Part shown: positions 17,519 to 26,363 of the stretch, one piece after another | How positions within the stretch are numbered: the stretch's first letter is position 1 | Layout of the letters: each line of letters starts with the position of its first letter | Source of the DNA: Halostagnicola kamekurae | GTDB taxonomy: Archaea; Halobacteriota; Halobacteria; Halobacteriales; Natrialbaceae | Assembly: GCF_900116205.1 (NCBI RefSeq) | Contig: NZ_FOZS01000002.1 | Coordinates: forward strand, 558,001-622,000 | Reading direction: 5' to 3' | DNA: 64,000 bases | Notes under the pieces: model-generated | Seen by the model: only the letters and a program-made list of their open reading frames with translations | Told to the model about the DNA's origin: nothing | The model's database searches: none | Program-made: the position numbers and the translations under genes

Positions 17519-18854
17519 TGTGTTCACCCGGAATCCGTTCGTTCGGGACGTGTTCGCTCTCGACGGTGACGCTGTACTCGAGGCCCTCCTCTAAGTCGCC
17601 CGTGTACTCGAGACACTTCGCCGACCGTCCCCGCCCGTCGGCGTCGTCGAACTCGACCAGTCGGGGCTCGGTCTGCTGGCAACTTCGCTCCGCGTATGGA
17701 CAGCGCGGGTGGAAGCGACAGCCCGACGGCGTCTCGATCAGGTCTGGCATCGTCCCGGGAATCGTCTGGAGTCGGTCGCGGTCGTCGCCGATGCGCGGAA
17801 TCGAACTCATCAGGCCGACGGTGTAGGGATGCTTCGGGTCGTAGTACAGCTCCTCGACCGGCGACTTCTCGACCGGTTGGCCCGCGTACATCACCATCAC
17901 CCGATCACAGAGCTCGGCGACGACGCCGAGGTCGTGCGTGATGAGCTGGACCGCGGTATCGAACTCGTCGGTCAACTCCTCGAGCAGGTCGAGGATCTTC
18001 GCTTCGGTCGTCACGTCCAGCGCCGTCGTCGGCTCGTCGGCGATGATCACGTCGGGATCACAGGAGAGCGCCATGGCGATGACCGCCCGCTGTTGCATGC
18101 CGCCGGAAAACTCGTGCGGGTAGTCGCTGTAGCGGTTTTCGGCGTCCGGAATGCCGACCGTGTCGAGTAACTCGATCCCCCGCGTCTTCGCCGCTTCGTC
18201 GTCGTAGTCGAGGTGGTGTCTGATCGCCTCGGCGATCTGCTCGCCGACGGTGTAGACAGGGTTGAGCGCGGTCTGGGCGTCCTGGAATATCATCGCAACG
18301 TTGTTTCCACGGAGTCGCCGAACCGCCGCCTCCGGCGCGCGGAGCAACTCCACGTAGTGGGTCTCCCCGTCGTGTACGATGAAGTCCTCCTCGCCGATCA
18401 GCCCGAGGTCGACCGCGTACCCCCGGTCGACGACGTTTCGCATGTCGAGTTCGCCGTCGGCGTGGAGTCGGTGCAAGTCGGCTCCCTCGTGCTCGAGATT
18501 ACCGGTCAGGTCCGCCCCCGAAACGCCGCGCTGCTCGAGTCGGTCGATGACATCGTCGAACGACGACTCGCGTCGAAGGCGTTCGACGTCGACGACGCTG
18601 TCCGGGTAGGACTCCTCGAGCGATTCGACGGTGTCCCCATCGCAGAACCTGATCGAGCCGCTCTCGATCTCGCCGGGGCTCTCGATGAGACGCAATAGCG
18701 ACAGTGCGGTCACGCTCTTTCCCGCGCCGCTCTCGCCGACGACGCCGAACTTCTCGCCGGCTTCGATCTCGTAGGAGAGGTCGTCGACGGCCGTCACGAC
18801 GCCTTCCGAGGTGTAAAACGACACCGTTAGACTCTCGACCTCGAGCAGCGCCAT
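17511..18854 (-). CDS. Oligopeptide/dipeptide ABC transporter ATP-binding protein, OppD/DppD type
   Basis: 447 aa. Walker A GESGAGKS at 40-47, signature [15 protein letters not shown], Walker [14 protein letters not shown]-loop ITHDLGVV, and the C-terminal [13 protein letters not shown] with later Cys residues of the cluster motif. Odd feature: the Q-loop ([12 protein letters not shown]) comes about 145 residues after the Walker A Lys instead of the usual 50 or so, because an acidic insertion of about 95 residues (about 75-175) lies between them. The start ATG at 18854 shares one base with the permease stop (TGATG), so the longer open frame upstream is only a shadow of the permease. Confidence 0.93.
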   Translation of the reverse strand: MALLEVESLTVSFYTSEGVVTAVDDLSYEIEAGEKFGVVGESGAGKSVTALSLLRLIESPGEIESGSIRFCDGDTVESLEESYPDSVVDVERLRRESSFDDVIDRLEQRGVSGADLTGNLEHEGADLHRLHADGELDMRNVVDRGYAVDLGLIGEEDFIVHDGETHYVELLRAPEAAVRRLRGNNVAMIFQDAQTALNPVYTVGEQIAEAIRHHLDYDDEAAKTRGIELLDTVGIPDAENRYSDYPHEFSGGMQQRAVIAMALSCDPDVIIADEPTTALDVTTEAKILDLLEELTDEFDTAVQLITHDLGVVAELCDRVMVMYAGQPVEKSPVEELYYDPKHPYTVGLMSSIPRIGDDRDRLQTIPGTMPDLIETPSGCRFHPRCPYAERSCQQTEPRLVEFDDADGRGRSAKCLEYTGDLEEGLEYSVTVESEHVPNERIPGEHND

Positions 18855-19870
18855 CAGCCGCCACCTCCGCGGCCGACGTCGCCGACTTGCGTGTCGAGCG
18901 CGTCGTTGATCGCGTCGCCGATGACGTTCATGGCCATGACGAACAGGAAGATCATCAGGCCGGGAAAGACCGTCGCCCACCAGTACCAGGTCCCGCCCGC
19001 GCCCGTCGCGAGGGTGTCGCGCTCGCCGTCGAGCATCGTTCCCCACTCGGGCGTCCCGGGGTCGAACCCGAGGCCGAGAAAGCCGAGAGCGGCGACGCCG
19101 ATGACGACGGTGCCGACGCTGAGGGTCGCCTGGACGACCACCGGTGCGATCGCGTTCGGAATGATGTGGCGCAACACCACCGATCGGTCTCGCGCCCCGA
19201 GTGCTTTCGCAGCCATCACGTACTCGTTCTGTTTGACCTTGAGGATCTCCCCTCTGATAATACGTGCGTACGACGCCCAGCCGACCACTACGAACGCGCC
19301 GACGAGCGGCCAGAACCCGCCGCCGAACAGGGCGACGAGAACCAGCGCGAGCACGAGCGCGGGGAACGCGAACACCAGATCGAGCACCCGCATCAACACG
19401 GTATCGACGCGGCCGCCGAAGTATCCAGCGGCGCTTCCGTAGAGCACGCCGACGACCGAGGCGATCACGGTCACGACGAGTCCGATCGAGATGCTGTACC
19501 GGCCGCCGACCATCACTCGAGAGAAGATGTCTCGGCCCAGCCGATCGGTCCCCATCAGGTGGGTCGCAGACGGCATTTCGTGGGGACCGGCGACCGCCGA
19601 TTCCGTCGGGTCGAACGGCGCGAGCGAGAGCGGTTGCACGGTGACTCCGAAGACGGTCCACGGGCGAGCGACCAGCGCGGCGACCGCCATCAGCACGACG
19701 ATCACGATGCTCGCGAGCGCGAGTCGGTCCCGCAGGAGTCGGCCGACGATCCGGTGGAGTATCCCTTCCGGTTCGGTGTACTCGTCCTCGCGAACGCCCG
19801 TCGATTCGTGTTCTTCGATGCGTTCGGTCTCGAATCCCGAGATCCGTATTCGTCCTCGTTTTGTTGACAT
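18854..19870 (-). CDS. ABC transporter permease, DppC/OppC type
   Basis: 338 aa with a polar N-terminal arm (RGRIRISGFETE) and about six membrane segments. MGTDRLGRDIFSRVMVGGRY (20 residues) is the DppC signature. The EAA loop reads NEYVMAAKALGARDRSV. It follows the DppB gene with a 6-base gap and overlaps the ATPase start by one base. Closely related in sequence and arm motif to 11880-12956. Confidence 0.93.
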   Translation of the reverse strand: MSTKRGRIRISGFETERIEEHESTGVREDEYTEPEGILHRIVGRLLRDRLALASIVIVVLMAVAALVARPWTVFGVTVQPLSLAPFDPTESAVAGPHEMPSATHLMGTDRLGRDIFSRVMVGGRYSISIGLVVTVIASVVGVLYGSAAGYFGGRVDTVLMRVLDLVFAFPALVLALVLVALFGGGFWPLVGAFVVVGWASYARIIRGEILKVKQNEYVMAAKALGARDRSVVLRHIIPNAIAPVVVQATLSVGTVVIGVAALGFLGLGFDPGTPEWGTMLDGERDTLATGAGGTWYWWATVFPGLMIFLFVMAMNVIGDAINDALDTQVGDVGRGGGG

Positions 19871-19876
19871 AGGTTG

Positions 19877-20833
19877 TTAATATTCGTCCCTGATTCGCGG
19901 ATCGAGCACCGCGTATACGATGTCTGCAAGCAAGTTAGCGAGTACGATGACGACCCCGGTCAGGAGGGTGATCCCCATAATCAGGTTCATCTCTCTGAGC
20001 TGGATCGCCGACACGAGTTCCTGGCCGAGACCCGGCCAGGAGAACACGTTTTCGACCACGACCGACCCGGAGACGAGCCCCGCGGTCAGGAACGCTGCAA
20101 CGGTCGTGACGGAAATCAGCGAGTTTCGAAGCACGTGTTTGAGGATAACGGTCCGTTCGGGGAGGCCCTTCGCACGCGCGGCGGTCACGTACTCTTTGTT
20201 CAGTTCCTCGGCCATCGACGTGCGCATGATCCGCATCACGTTCGCCGCTGCAGCCGTCCCGATCGTCACGCCCGGCAGGATCAACCACCAGAGCATCTGT
20301 GGGGAGAGCAACCCGGTCTGTGGGTCCAGCGTGGGAAACAGGTTGAACTGGACGGCGAAAACAGCCATCAGCATGAGCCCCAGCCAGAAGTTCGGAATGG
20401 AGATCCCCGAGAGCGCGACGAATCTGCTGGCGGCGTCGCCGAGTTGGTCCTTGTTGACCGCCGCGTAGATCCCGCTCGGGATCGCGATCGCGATCGCGAA
20501 TATCCAGCCGAACGCCCCGAGAACGAGCGTTTCGGGCAGTCGAGCCCAGATGACCGCTCCGGCATCCCGACCTGAGGAGTAGACCTCGCCGAAGTCGCCG
20601 GTCAAGACGCCTCGCATCCAATCTATGTACTGCACCCAGATCGGGTCGTTCAGGCCGAACTCCTCGCGGAGACGGACGGCTTCCGCGGCCGATACGTTGG
20701 GGTTAGAGGCGACGAGTTGGCTCACGACGTCGCCCGGTGCGGCGTGCATGAGCCCAAACGTCACCACCGAAACCCCGATGAGGACCGGGATGGAGGTTAC
20801 GATTCGCCGTGCGATGTACCGTTGCATACTCAT
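19877..20833 (-). CDS. ABC transporter permease, DppB/OppB type
   Basis: 318 aa. An N-terminal RRIVTSIPVLIGVSVVTFGL and the APGDVVSQLVASNP segment identify DppB. The EAA loop is EYVTAARAKGLPERTV. Two possible ATGs (20833 MSMQRY and 20827 MQRYIARR) differ by two residues. It lies about 30 bases after the binding protein in the same operon and is a clear paralogue of 10934-11887. Confidence 0.93.
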   Translation of the reverse strand: MSMQRYIARRIVTSIPVLIGVSVVTFGLMHAAPGDVVSQLVASNPNVSAAEAVRLREEFGLNDPIWVQYIDWMRGVLTGDFGEVYSSGRDAGAVIWARLPETLVLGAFGWIFAIAIAIPSGIYAAVNKDQLGDAASRFVALSGISIPNFWLGLMLMAVFAVQFNLFPTLDPQTGLLSPQMLWWLILPGVTIGTAAAANVMRIMRTSMAEELNKEYVTAARAKGLPERTVILKHVLRNSLISVTTVAAFLTAGLVSGSVVVENVFSWPGLGQELVSAIQLREMNLIMGITLLTGVVIVLANLLADIVYAVLDPRIRDEY

Positions 20834-20863
20834 ACGTCTCCCCTCTGATCGGTCGCCAGCATC

Positions 20864-22879
20864 TTATCGATCGAGGTAGATGAGCTGTTCATCTGCGGGG
20901 TTGTACAGCGCGTAACTCAGCAGCATCTGCGTCTGCGGGTGGGCGTTGAATCCGACGACGTCCGTGTTCGTCGTGCCGGTGTTCAACGAGTAGTCGATGA
21001 TCGTGTTCGCCATCATGTCGGCGTACTCCGGCCAGAACTCGTCGTAGGCCTGTCGGCGAGCATCCTGATCCTCGGCGACTTCGACCCCGTATCGACACCC
21101 GCGCATCTGATCGACGAAGTCCTCGGGCAGGACTCCCTCCGCGAAGAAGAAGTTACAGCAGCCGTTGTAGTTGTCGGGGTCGGTGATCGCTTCGACGAAC
21201 CCGTGTGGATCCGGCGTCCCCGCGAGGCCGATTATGGCAGGAGCGTTGCGCTCGGAACTGTCCGTCCGGGCGTCCTCCTGGTAGAGGTCGACGGTCCAGT
21301 CGCCGAGCGGCGCCGGCGTTTCGAGTTCGGCGTTGAACAGGTCGGTCTCGTCCAGTTGATCGACGATGAGTTGCACCTTGTCGATCCGCGCTTCGTCGTC
21401 GGCGTTCGTCTCGAGAACCACGTCGACGGGCGTCTCGACGTCGGCGTCATCGAGAAGCGACTGGGCGGCATCGACGTTCGGTTCGACGTTGTACGCCCAG
21501 TCCGAATCCACGATTTCGTTGTACGGCTGGGAGGTCCCCAGATCGGCCGCGGGCTCCGGAAACGGGACCTGTGCGGGGTCGCCCCACCCCTGCGCGACGA
21601 TATCGACGATCTGCTGGCGTGGGATAAGGGCGCTCACCGCCTGTCGAACCGCCCGTTCGGAAAACGCGCCACCGGGGTCGGTGTCGTCCATGGGGAACTG
21701 CATGAACTGGAAGCCGAGGGCCTCGGTCGCGGAGACGACGTACTCGTCCGACGTCTGGAAATTGTTGCGGGCTTCGGAGGGGAGTTCGTAGGCGACGTCG
21801 ATGCTGCCGTCCTCGAGCGCGTTGGATCGACCGGATCCCTGCTCGACGAAACGGATGTTGATCTCGTCGATGACTGGCCCCGCCGGGAAATCGCTCGGAC
21901 CGTCGTACCACGGGATGTTCTCGAGGCCGACCGACTCGACCCAGTAGTTGTCCGTCCGCTCGAGGCGCAGTTCTTGACCGCCCTCGAACTCGGCGACCTC
22001 GTAGGGGCCGGTGCCGATCGGCACCCGGTCTTCGTTGATTCGCGGGTCGAGTTCGCCGGGCGGGACGTCGAAGTGCTCCGAGGGGAACACCACGGGTGGT
22101 AACTCGAGGAACGCTGCGGCGTCGGCTTCCTGGGCGTAGAGTTCGAACTGATAGCCGTCGGCCCCGTCGGGCGCTTCGGCGTGCAGGAAACTATCGTAAT
22201 ACTGCCCCTGATTGTTCGAACCGACGTACCTGTCGTAGGACCGAACCACGTTCTCGGCGGTGAGTTCCTCGCCATTGTGGAACTCGATTCCTTCGTGGAG
22301 TCGTCCCTCGACTCGGACGCCGAAGACACCGTCCGCGACGGCGGCGGCGGCCTCGTTGCGTGTCAACACGCGAATCGATTCCCCCGATTCTGCGGGAAGA
22401 TCGTCCGGATGTTGCATCAAGACGAGGTTGGTGTCGTCCTCGAGTTCGAACACTGGGACACCGTCTTCGACTTCGGCGGGTTCGATCTCGATCATATAGT
22501 CCTGATAGTCGACGACGCTGACGTCGTTGGCCTCGCTGGCTTCGTACTCCGCGGCCAGCCACGGCTGGGCCTCGGCGTCGGCGTTGATCTTCAACAACCC
22601 GTCGTAGACGGCGTTTAGCACGACCGTGTCTTCGGCCTGGGTGCTCTGTGCCTGGTCGTAGTCCGAAATACCGTTTCGCGGGATCGCGAACTCGAGGGTG
22701 CCCCCCTCGACGATCTCGTCGATATCGATTTCGTTGCGCTCTAGGGCCTCGTCGATGTCGGCTTCCTCGCCGTCGCCGCCCAGACAGCCTGCGACACTGG
22801 CGATTCCTGTCGCCGCAATCCCACTGAGAACGCGGCGTCGGTCGAGTACTGGTTCGCGTGAGTCGATTTGTGAGGTCAT
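20864..22879 (-). CDS. ABC transporter substrate-binding lipoprotein, dipeptide family (canonical order)
   Basis: 671 aa. Tat signal DRRRVLSGIAATG and lipobox SVAGC, so it is exported folded and lipid-anchored. Canonical SBP_bac_5 order: GGTLEFAIPRN after the linker, LHEGIEFHNGEELTAENV in the middle, GTGPYEV, and a C-terminal lobe ending NTDVVGF and YALYNPADEQLIYLDR. It is the first gene of the complete operon SBP-DppB-DppC-DppD-DppF. Its existence beside the permuted relative at 8973 makes the permutation readable within this window. The ligand (peptide, sugar or other) cannot be told from sequence. Confidence 0.94.
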   Translation of the reverse strand: MTSQIDSREPVLDRRRVLSGIAATGIASVAGCLGGDGEEADIDEALERNEIDIDEIVEGGTLEFAIPRNGISDYDQAQSTQAEDTVVLNAVYDGLLKINADAEAQPWLAAEYEASEANDVSVVDYQDYMIEIEPAEVEDGVPVFELEDDTNLVLMQHPDDLPAESGESIRVLTRNEAAAAVADGVFGVRVEGRLHEGIEFHNGEELTAENVVRSYDRYVGSNNQGQYYDSFLHAEAPDGADGYQFELYAQEADAAAFLELPPVVFPSEHFDVPPGELDPRINEDRVPIGTGPYEVAEFEGGQELRLERTDNYWVESVGLENIPWYDGPSDFPAGPVIDEINIRFVEQGSGRSNALEDGSIDVAYELPSEARNNFQTSDEYVVSATEALGFQFMQFPMDDTDPGGAFSERAVRQAVSALIPRQQIVDIVAQGWGDPAQVPFPEPAADLGTSQPYNEIVDSDWAYNVEPNVDAAQSLLDDADVETPVDVVLETNADDEARIDKVQLIVDQLDETDLFNAELETPAPLGDWTVDLYQEDARTDSSERNAPAIIGLAGTPDPHGFVEAITDPDNYNGCCNFFFAEGVLPEDFVDQMRGCRYGVEVAEDQDARRQAYDEFWPEYADMMANTIIDYSLNTGTTNTDVVGFNAHPQTQMLLSYALYNPADEQLIYLDR

Positions 22880-23460
22880 CTGTTATTTCTCCAGTTAAGT
22901 TTGCACTTTGATGCTCTATCTGAATTCCATCGTGTTATTGGCTAATTCGATCAGCATAACTCCGTCATTCATACAGAGCATAATCGTTCATGTTATACTA
23001 CAACACACGTACCTCTGTGGGAGTATAAATAAGTACCGATTACCGATCGTTTCTTCCGATTCTATTGTGTCGATCTTCGCATTCGAGCCCAATAGTTACT
23101 GATTCTGTCCATGGTGTCTACGTAAAACTCGAGAGAATTCGACCGAAGTTTCTTGTGTATTGATGTTCAAATCAGCCCATATCGGCCCATATATATGCAC
23201 ATTCGAGAGCGACCGGATGGCCTCGGTCATTGACTGTCGGTCCCACGCGCAGTTCGGTCACGACGTTCATACAGAAGTTCATTTCCCCTCTATCATCGGA
23301 AAATAACTCGCGTGAGTGTGATCGGAGCAAGTAATTTGAGACGGCCTATCTCGCTATTACTGACCGGCGCGAGACGTGAAACGGCGCGAGATCTCGTCGG
23401 TCCCTCGATACGTAACGGCCTGAGAACTGCCTCCGGGTCAATCTCGAGGCGATTTACGTC
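22880..23460. other. Long AT-rich intergenic region upstream of the transporter operon
   Basis: No gene with haloarchaeal character in about 580 bases. It presumably holds the promoter of the binding-protein operon. A short direct repeat of CGGCCCATAT-like sequence is visible near 23175-23200, followed by an alternating AT run. Together with the tRNA-end repeats that follow, the composition suggests leftover integrated DNA. Confidence 0.4.
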
Positions 23461-23490
23461 GAAAAGTAGCGGGAGGTAGATTTGAACTAC
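23461..23490 (-). repeat. Stray copy A of the initiator tRNA-Met 3' end (att-like)
   Basis: Bases 23467-23490 are identical to the last 24 bases of the tRNA gene at 23732-23755, in the same orientation. They include the T-loop TTCAAAT and the acceptor 3' strand TCCCGCTA. The six bases just downstream on the tRNA strand (CTTTTC) are shared with copy B but not with the real tRNA. The rest of the tRNA is absent, so this is not a functional gene. Confidence 0.75.
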
Positions 23491-23549
23491 GTCAACTTCG
23501 ATCGCTTCGCTCTCTCGTTGTCTACTTCATATCTACTCTATACTATCTT

Positions 23550-23602
23550 CAGGGATTCCATCTCACGCCTCGCTACGCTCGGCGTTCAATATTGAATCCC
23601 TG
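23550..23602. repeat. 9-bp inverted repeat beside att-like copy B
   Basis: CAGGGATTC at 23550-23558 and GAATCCCTG at 23594-23602 are separated by 35 bases. A perfect 12-base palindrome (TTCAATATTGAA, 23585-23596) overlaps the right arm. It abuts copy B directly, as core-flanking arms or remnants of element ends might. Confidence 0.45.
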
Positions 23603-23628
23603 AAAAGTAGCGGGAGGTAGATTTGAAC
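23602..23628 (-). repeat. Stray copy B of the initiator tRNA-Met 3' end (att-like)
   Basis: Bases 23608-23628 repeat the last 21 bases of the tRNA gene. Counting the shared flank, copies A and B are identical over 27 bases (23461-23487 and 23602-23628). The T-stem partner is not preserved (CTC instead of CTAC follows), so only the integrase-type core was duplicated. Confidence 0.75.
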
Positions 23629-23700
23629 CTCAAGGAGACGGTCATCCTCGCTTCGCTCGGACGCTGCGACTCCTCTGGCTCAAACTACTCATGCAATGGA

Positions 23701-23726
23701 TAGCGCTCACGAATTTGTTCGCGCTA
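23701..23726 (-). terminator. Hairpin just downstream of the initiator tRNA
   Basis: TAGCGC and GCGCTA form a stem with a 14-base loop. On the tRNA strand it follows the tRNA 3' end after a TGTTTT run at 23727-23732, so the T4 tract plus hairpin probably ends tRNA transcription. Confidence 0.4.
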
Positions 23727-23731
23727 AAACA

Positions 23732-23806
23732 TAGCGGGAGGTAGATTTGAACTACCGGTCTGCGGGTTATGAGCCCGCCGGAATCTCCTGGCTATCCCAT
23801 CCCGCT
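23732..23806 (-). tRNA. Initiator tRNA-Met (CAT)
   Basis: 75 nt, CCA not encoded. The acceptor stem AGCGGG pairs with CCCGCT and discriminator A. The anticodon loop CTCATAA is closed by the three G-C pairs (GGG/CCC) that mark initiators. The first acceptor pair is A-U, as in archaeal initiators. T arm GGTAG-TTCAAAT-CTACC. No intron. A possible TATA (CTTAACTAG on this strand) sits about 25 bases upstream. Confidence 0.93.
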
Positions 23807-23871
23807 ATCACATCATATCCGGGTCGGCTAGTTAAGGGTTGTGATTCGGTTACCGTCTGTGGGTTTTTCGC

Positions 23872-24318
23872 TTAGTTCTGGTGGACCCGCCACGTGTAGA
23901 TGCTCTCACAGATGTAGTTGACGAAAAAGCCGACGCCGATTCCGATCAGGTTCGCGATGACGAACCAGACGTCGAACCACCGTACCAGCACGGCCAGCAC
24001 CGCAAGCGTCACGAGAAATCCCGCGGATCGGACCAGATACGACGTGAGTAGTCGACGCAAGAACGCTCGAGAGCCGGTCTTTCCGTACGCGGCGAACGTC
24101 CACCACTCGTTTATCGCGAAGATGGCCCCGATCGCGAGCGTCCAGGCGACGGCCTTACTGGCGACCAGTCCGAGCGCTGTTTGCGATACGAGCCCGTAGA
24201 AGACAGCACTATCGACTGCTGTTCCGACCAAGCCGACGCCAGCGAACTGTACAAACAGCGCTCGAGAGCGCAGGGCAGCCAGACGCATTCGAAGAATCTC
24301 GGTAACCGATTTACTCAT
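23872..24318 (-). CDS. GtrA family membrane protein
   Basis: 148 aa with four membrane helices. FVQFAGVGLVGTAVDSAVFYGL is the first-helix signature of GtrA-like proteins (given here as the GVxGTxxD core), INEWWTF follows helix 2, and a final helix pair has NLIGIGVGFFVNY. The family is linked to moving polyprenyl-linked sugars or to cell-surface polysaccharide synthesis. No glycosyltransferase is adjacent here, so its pathway is not shown by context. Good match in length. Confidence 0.88.
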   Translation of the reverse strand: MSKSVTEILRMRLAALRSRALFVQFAGVGLVGTAVDSAVFYGLVSQTALGLVASKAVAWTLAIGAIFAINEWWTFAAYGKTGSRAFLRRLLTSYLVRSAGFLVTLAVLAVLVRWFDVWFVIANLIGIGVGFFVNYICESIYTWRVHQN

Positions 24319-24445
24319 CGTTTCGGTCGCACTCGACCGTCTCGGGTACTGGGCCCAGCGAGAATAACTGCCTTTCGGTCAGCCGACGGCTGTGTCATCT
24401 GTTTTCGGACCCGATAGCACCGATCGATGGCCAGTCGGTCTGGCG

Positions 24446-24712
24446 TTATACGGCGAGATCGCCCTGTGGACGAATCACGTCGACGGTCTCGGCGTCGACG
24501 CGATCGACCTCCAAGAAATGGGGAAGGAACTCTCGTCGCTCGAACTCACCGTACTCCGATTCGTCGCCGATCGTACACCACAGCTGGACCGTCTCCGGGC
24601 CATTCCACTCGCCGTTGCGATTGATTCCGAAGCAGACGACTTCCTCCCCGTCGTAATCGATGATAGCCCCCTTTCGGATTCCGGGGTCGCCGTGGATGAT
24701 CAGCCGCTTCAT
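24446..24712 (-). CDS. HAH_0734 family protein (conserved haloarchaeal)
   Basis: 88 aa, start MKRLIIHGDPGIRKGAIIDY. I recognise this as the small haloarchaeal family named HAH_0734, of unknown function. It is acidic, probably all beta (short alternating strands), with one Cys in each of EVVCFGI and LWCTIGD. No operon partner is visible; GtrA is on the same strand downstream with a gap of about 130 bases. Confidence 0.8.
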   Translation of the reverse strand: MKRLIIHGDPGIRKGAIIDYDGEEVVCFGINRNGEWNGPETVQLWCTIGDESEYGEFERREFLPHFLEVDRVDAETVDVIRPQGDLAV

Positions 24713-25030
24713 ACCCGGCGATTCGGCGGGTGGTGGATTAAACGCTTCGAAGCGGTCGGTCCGTAGGGGCGGCGTCTTCCGGACGATCGGGCCAGTGAGG
24801 GCTCGAGGTCGGCTCGAGACTCATGGACGGCTCGAGGTCGATTGGTGGCCACGCGCGTATGAACAATATGAATCAGAGGCCATCACATGAATCGAAAAGG
24901 TAGGGTGCCGGCGTCAGCTACCGGTTCGCCTTCGACACCTACCCGATCTCCTCCCGCGATCGGGTTCGCAGTCGGAACTGCGAGTCGTTGGCGTCCCGTC
25001 GTCCGATCTCGCGCCGACGAACCAAACGGG
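24713..25030. other. Intergenic region before the ribosomal cluster
   Basis: About 320 bases without a supportable gene. It contains a short repeated GGCTCGAGGTCG (near 24801 and 24831) and two weak GC hairpins around 24950-24990. Otherwise it appears to be promoter-proximal spacer for the L44e operon. Confidence 0.35.
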
Positions 25031-25037
25031 TTTTAAG
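25031..25037 (+). promoter_or_regulatory. TATA box of the L44e operon
   Basis: TTTTAAG 36 bases before the ATG of rpl44e, in an otherwise GC-rich stretch. It predicts a transcript with a leader of roughly 10 bases. Confidence 0.5.
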
Positions 25038-25072
25038 CGGCGCAATCGTAGCCCGTTCCAAGTGAACTAACC

Positions 25073-25357
25073 ATGCAGATGCCACGCCGATTCAATACGT
25101 ACTGTCCGCACTGTAACGAACACCATCAACACGAAGTCGAGAAGGTCCGAACCGGCCGACAGACCGGAATGAAAAAGGTTGCCGACCGACAGCGACGACG
25201 ACGGACGTCCACGATCGGTAACTCCGGGAAGTTCTCGAAGGTTCCCAGTGGGAACAAACCGACGAACAAGACCGACCTCAAGTACCGCTGTGGCGAGTGC
25301 GGCAAGGCCCACCTCCGAGAGGGATGGCGAGCCGGCAGAATCGAGTTCCAGGAGTGA
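25073..25357 (+). CDS. rpl44e: 50S ribosomal protein L44e
   Basis: 94 aa large-subunit protein that lies near the E site. It has a C4 zinc ribbon: CPHC near the start (residues 11-14) and CGECGKAH near residue 75. The basic centre has [13 protein letters not shown] and the conserved [17 protein letters not shown] runs towards the C-terminus. First gene of the archaeal cluster rpl44e-rps27e-eif2a-nop10. An internal ATG at 25079 would give MPRRF; MQMPRRF is the usual haloarchaeal form. Confidence 0.97.
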   Translation: MQMPRRFNTYCPHCNEHHQHEVEKVRTGRQTGMKKVADRQRRRRTSTIGNSGKFSKVPSGNKPTNKTDLKYRCGECGKAHLREGWRAGRIEFQE

Positions 25358-25362
25358 TTACG

Positions 25363-25536
25363 ATGGCAGGATCATACTACACCGTCCGCTGTGGAGACTG
25401 CGAGAACGAACAGATCGTCTTCGGCAAAGCCGCCACGGAAGTCGCGTGTGCCGTCTGCGGAACGACGCTCGCTCGACCGACCGGTGGTAAGGCCGATATC
25501 GACCACGAGATCGTCGAGACAGTCGAATCACGATGA
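25363..25536 (+). CDS. rps27e: 30S ribosomal protein S27e
   Basis: 57 aa zinc-ribbon protein: [10 protein letters not shown] and [10 protein letters not shown] supply four Cys ligands. The ATG at 25363 ([10 protein letters not shown]) is 5 bases after the L44e stop, and the stop overlaps the aIF2-alpha start by 4 bases. Length and motif spacing match archaeal S27e. Confidence 0.96.
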   Translation: MAGSYYTVRCGDCENEQIVFGKAATEVACAVCGTTLARPTGGKADIDHEIVETVESR

Positions 25537-26333
25537 AATACAGTGGCTGGCCGGACACCGGCGAGCTCGTCGTCGGCAAGATCGACGAGATAGAGGACTT
25601 CGGCGTCTTCGTCGATCTCGAGGAGTATCAGGACAAACGTGGCCTGATCCACATCTCCGAGGTCGCAAGCGGCTGGATCAAGAACGTCCGCGATCACGTC
25701 CGCGAAGGCCAGATCGTCGTCTGTAAGGTCCTCGACGTCGACGAGTCCCACGAACAGATCGATCTCTCGTTGAAAGACGTCAACGACCACCAGCGCTCGG
25801 ACAAGATCCAGGACTGGAAAAACGAGCAGAAGGCCGACAACTGGATGGGCCTGGCGCTGGCAGAAGACAGCGACGACGAGACCTACACCGCGATCGCGAA
25901 CGAACTGATCGGCGTCCACGGAAGCCTCTACAACGGATTCAAGCAGGCCGCGATTCACGGCGCCGAGGCGCTCGAGGACACCGATCTCTCCGAAGACGAG
26001 GTCGACGCGATCGTCGAGACCGCCCGCGAAAACGTCTCGGTCCCGTACGTCAACGTCACCGGCTACGTCGATCTCGAGAATCCCTCCCAGTCGGGCGTCG
26101 ACGGCATCCGCGACGCGCTCGAGGCCGCCGAGGGGAACGGCGGCGTCCCGGACGAGGTCGAACTCGAGGTCGTCTACGTCGGCGCGCCCGAGTACCGCAT
26201 CAAGGTCCGCGCGCCGAACTACAAAACCGCCGAGTCACAGCTCGAGGCGAGCGCGGACCGCGCCGTGGCGGCGATCGAAGACCACGGCGGCAGCGGCGAG
26301 TACCACCGCGAACGCAAGAGCGACGACGAGTAA
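25533..26333 (+). CDS. eif2a: Translation initiation factor aIF2 subunit alpha
   Basis: 266 aa. The N-terminal S1 OB domain (about 10-85) contains [23 protein letters not shown] and DLSLKDV. A helical middle domain and a C-terminal alpha-beta domain that binds the gamma subunit follow. With aIF2-beta and gamma (not in the window) it delivers Met-tRNAi to the 30S subunit. It overlaps rps27e by 4 bases (ATGA). The phosphorylated Ser loop of eukaryotic eIF2-alpha is not evident. Confidence 0.96.
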   Translation: MKYSGWPDTGELVVGKIDEIEDFGVFVDLEEYQDKRGLIHISEVASGWIKNVRDHVREGQIVVCKVLDVDESHEQIDLSLKDVNDHQRSDKIQDWKNEQKADNWMGLALAEDSDDETYTAIANELIGVHGSLYNGFKQAAIHGAEALEDTDLSEDEVDAIVETARENVSVPYVNVTGYVDLENPSQSGVDGIRDALEAAEGNGGVPDEVELEVVYVGAPEYRIKVRAPNYKTAESQLEASADRAVAAIEDHGGSGEYHRERKSDDE

Positions 26334-26363
26334 TCGACCGGCACACGAGCGACGGACACAACG

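Noticed and set aside
18855-19661. Extension of the DppD gene through the permease
   Set aside because: Arg-rich shadow of the DppC permease in another frame; the ATG at 18854 overlaps the permease stop normally.
23461-23628. Additional tRNA genes at copies A and B
   Set aside because: Only the 3' end is present; D arm, anticodon arm and acceptor 5' strand are missing.
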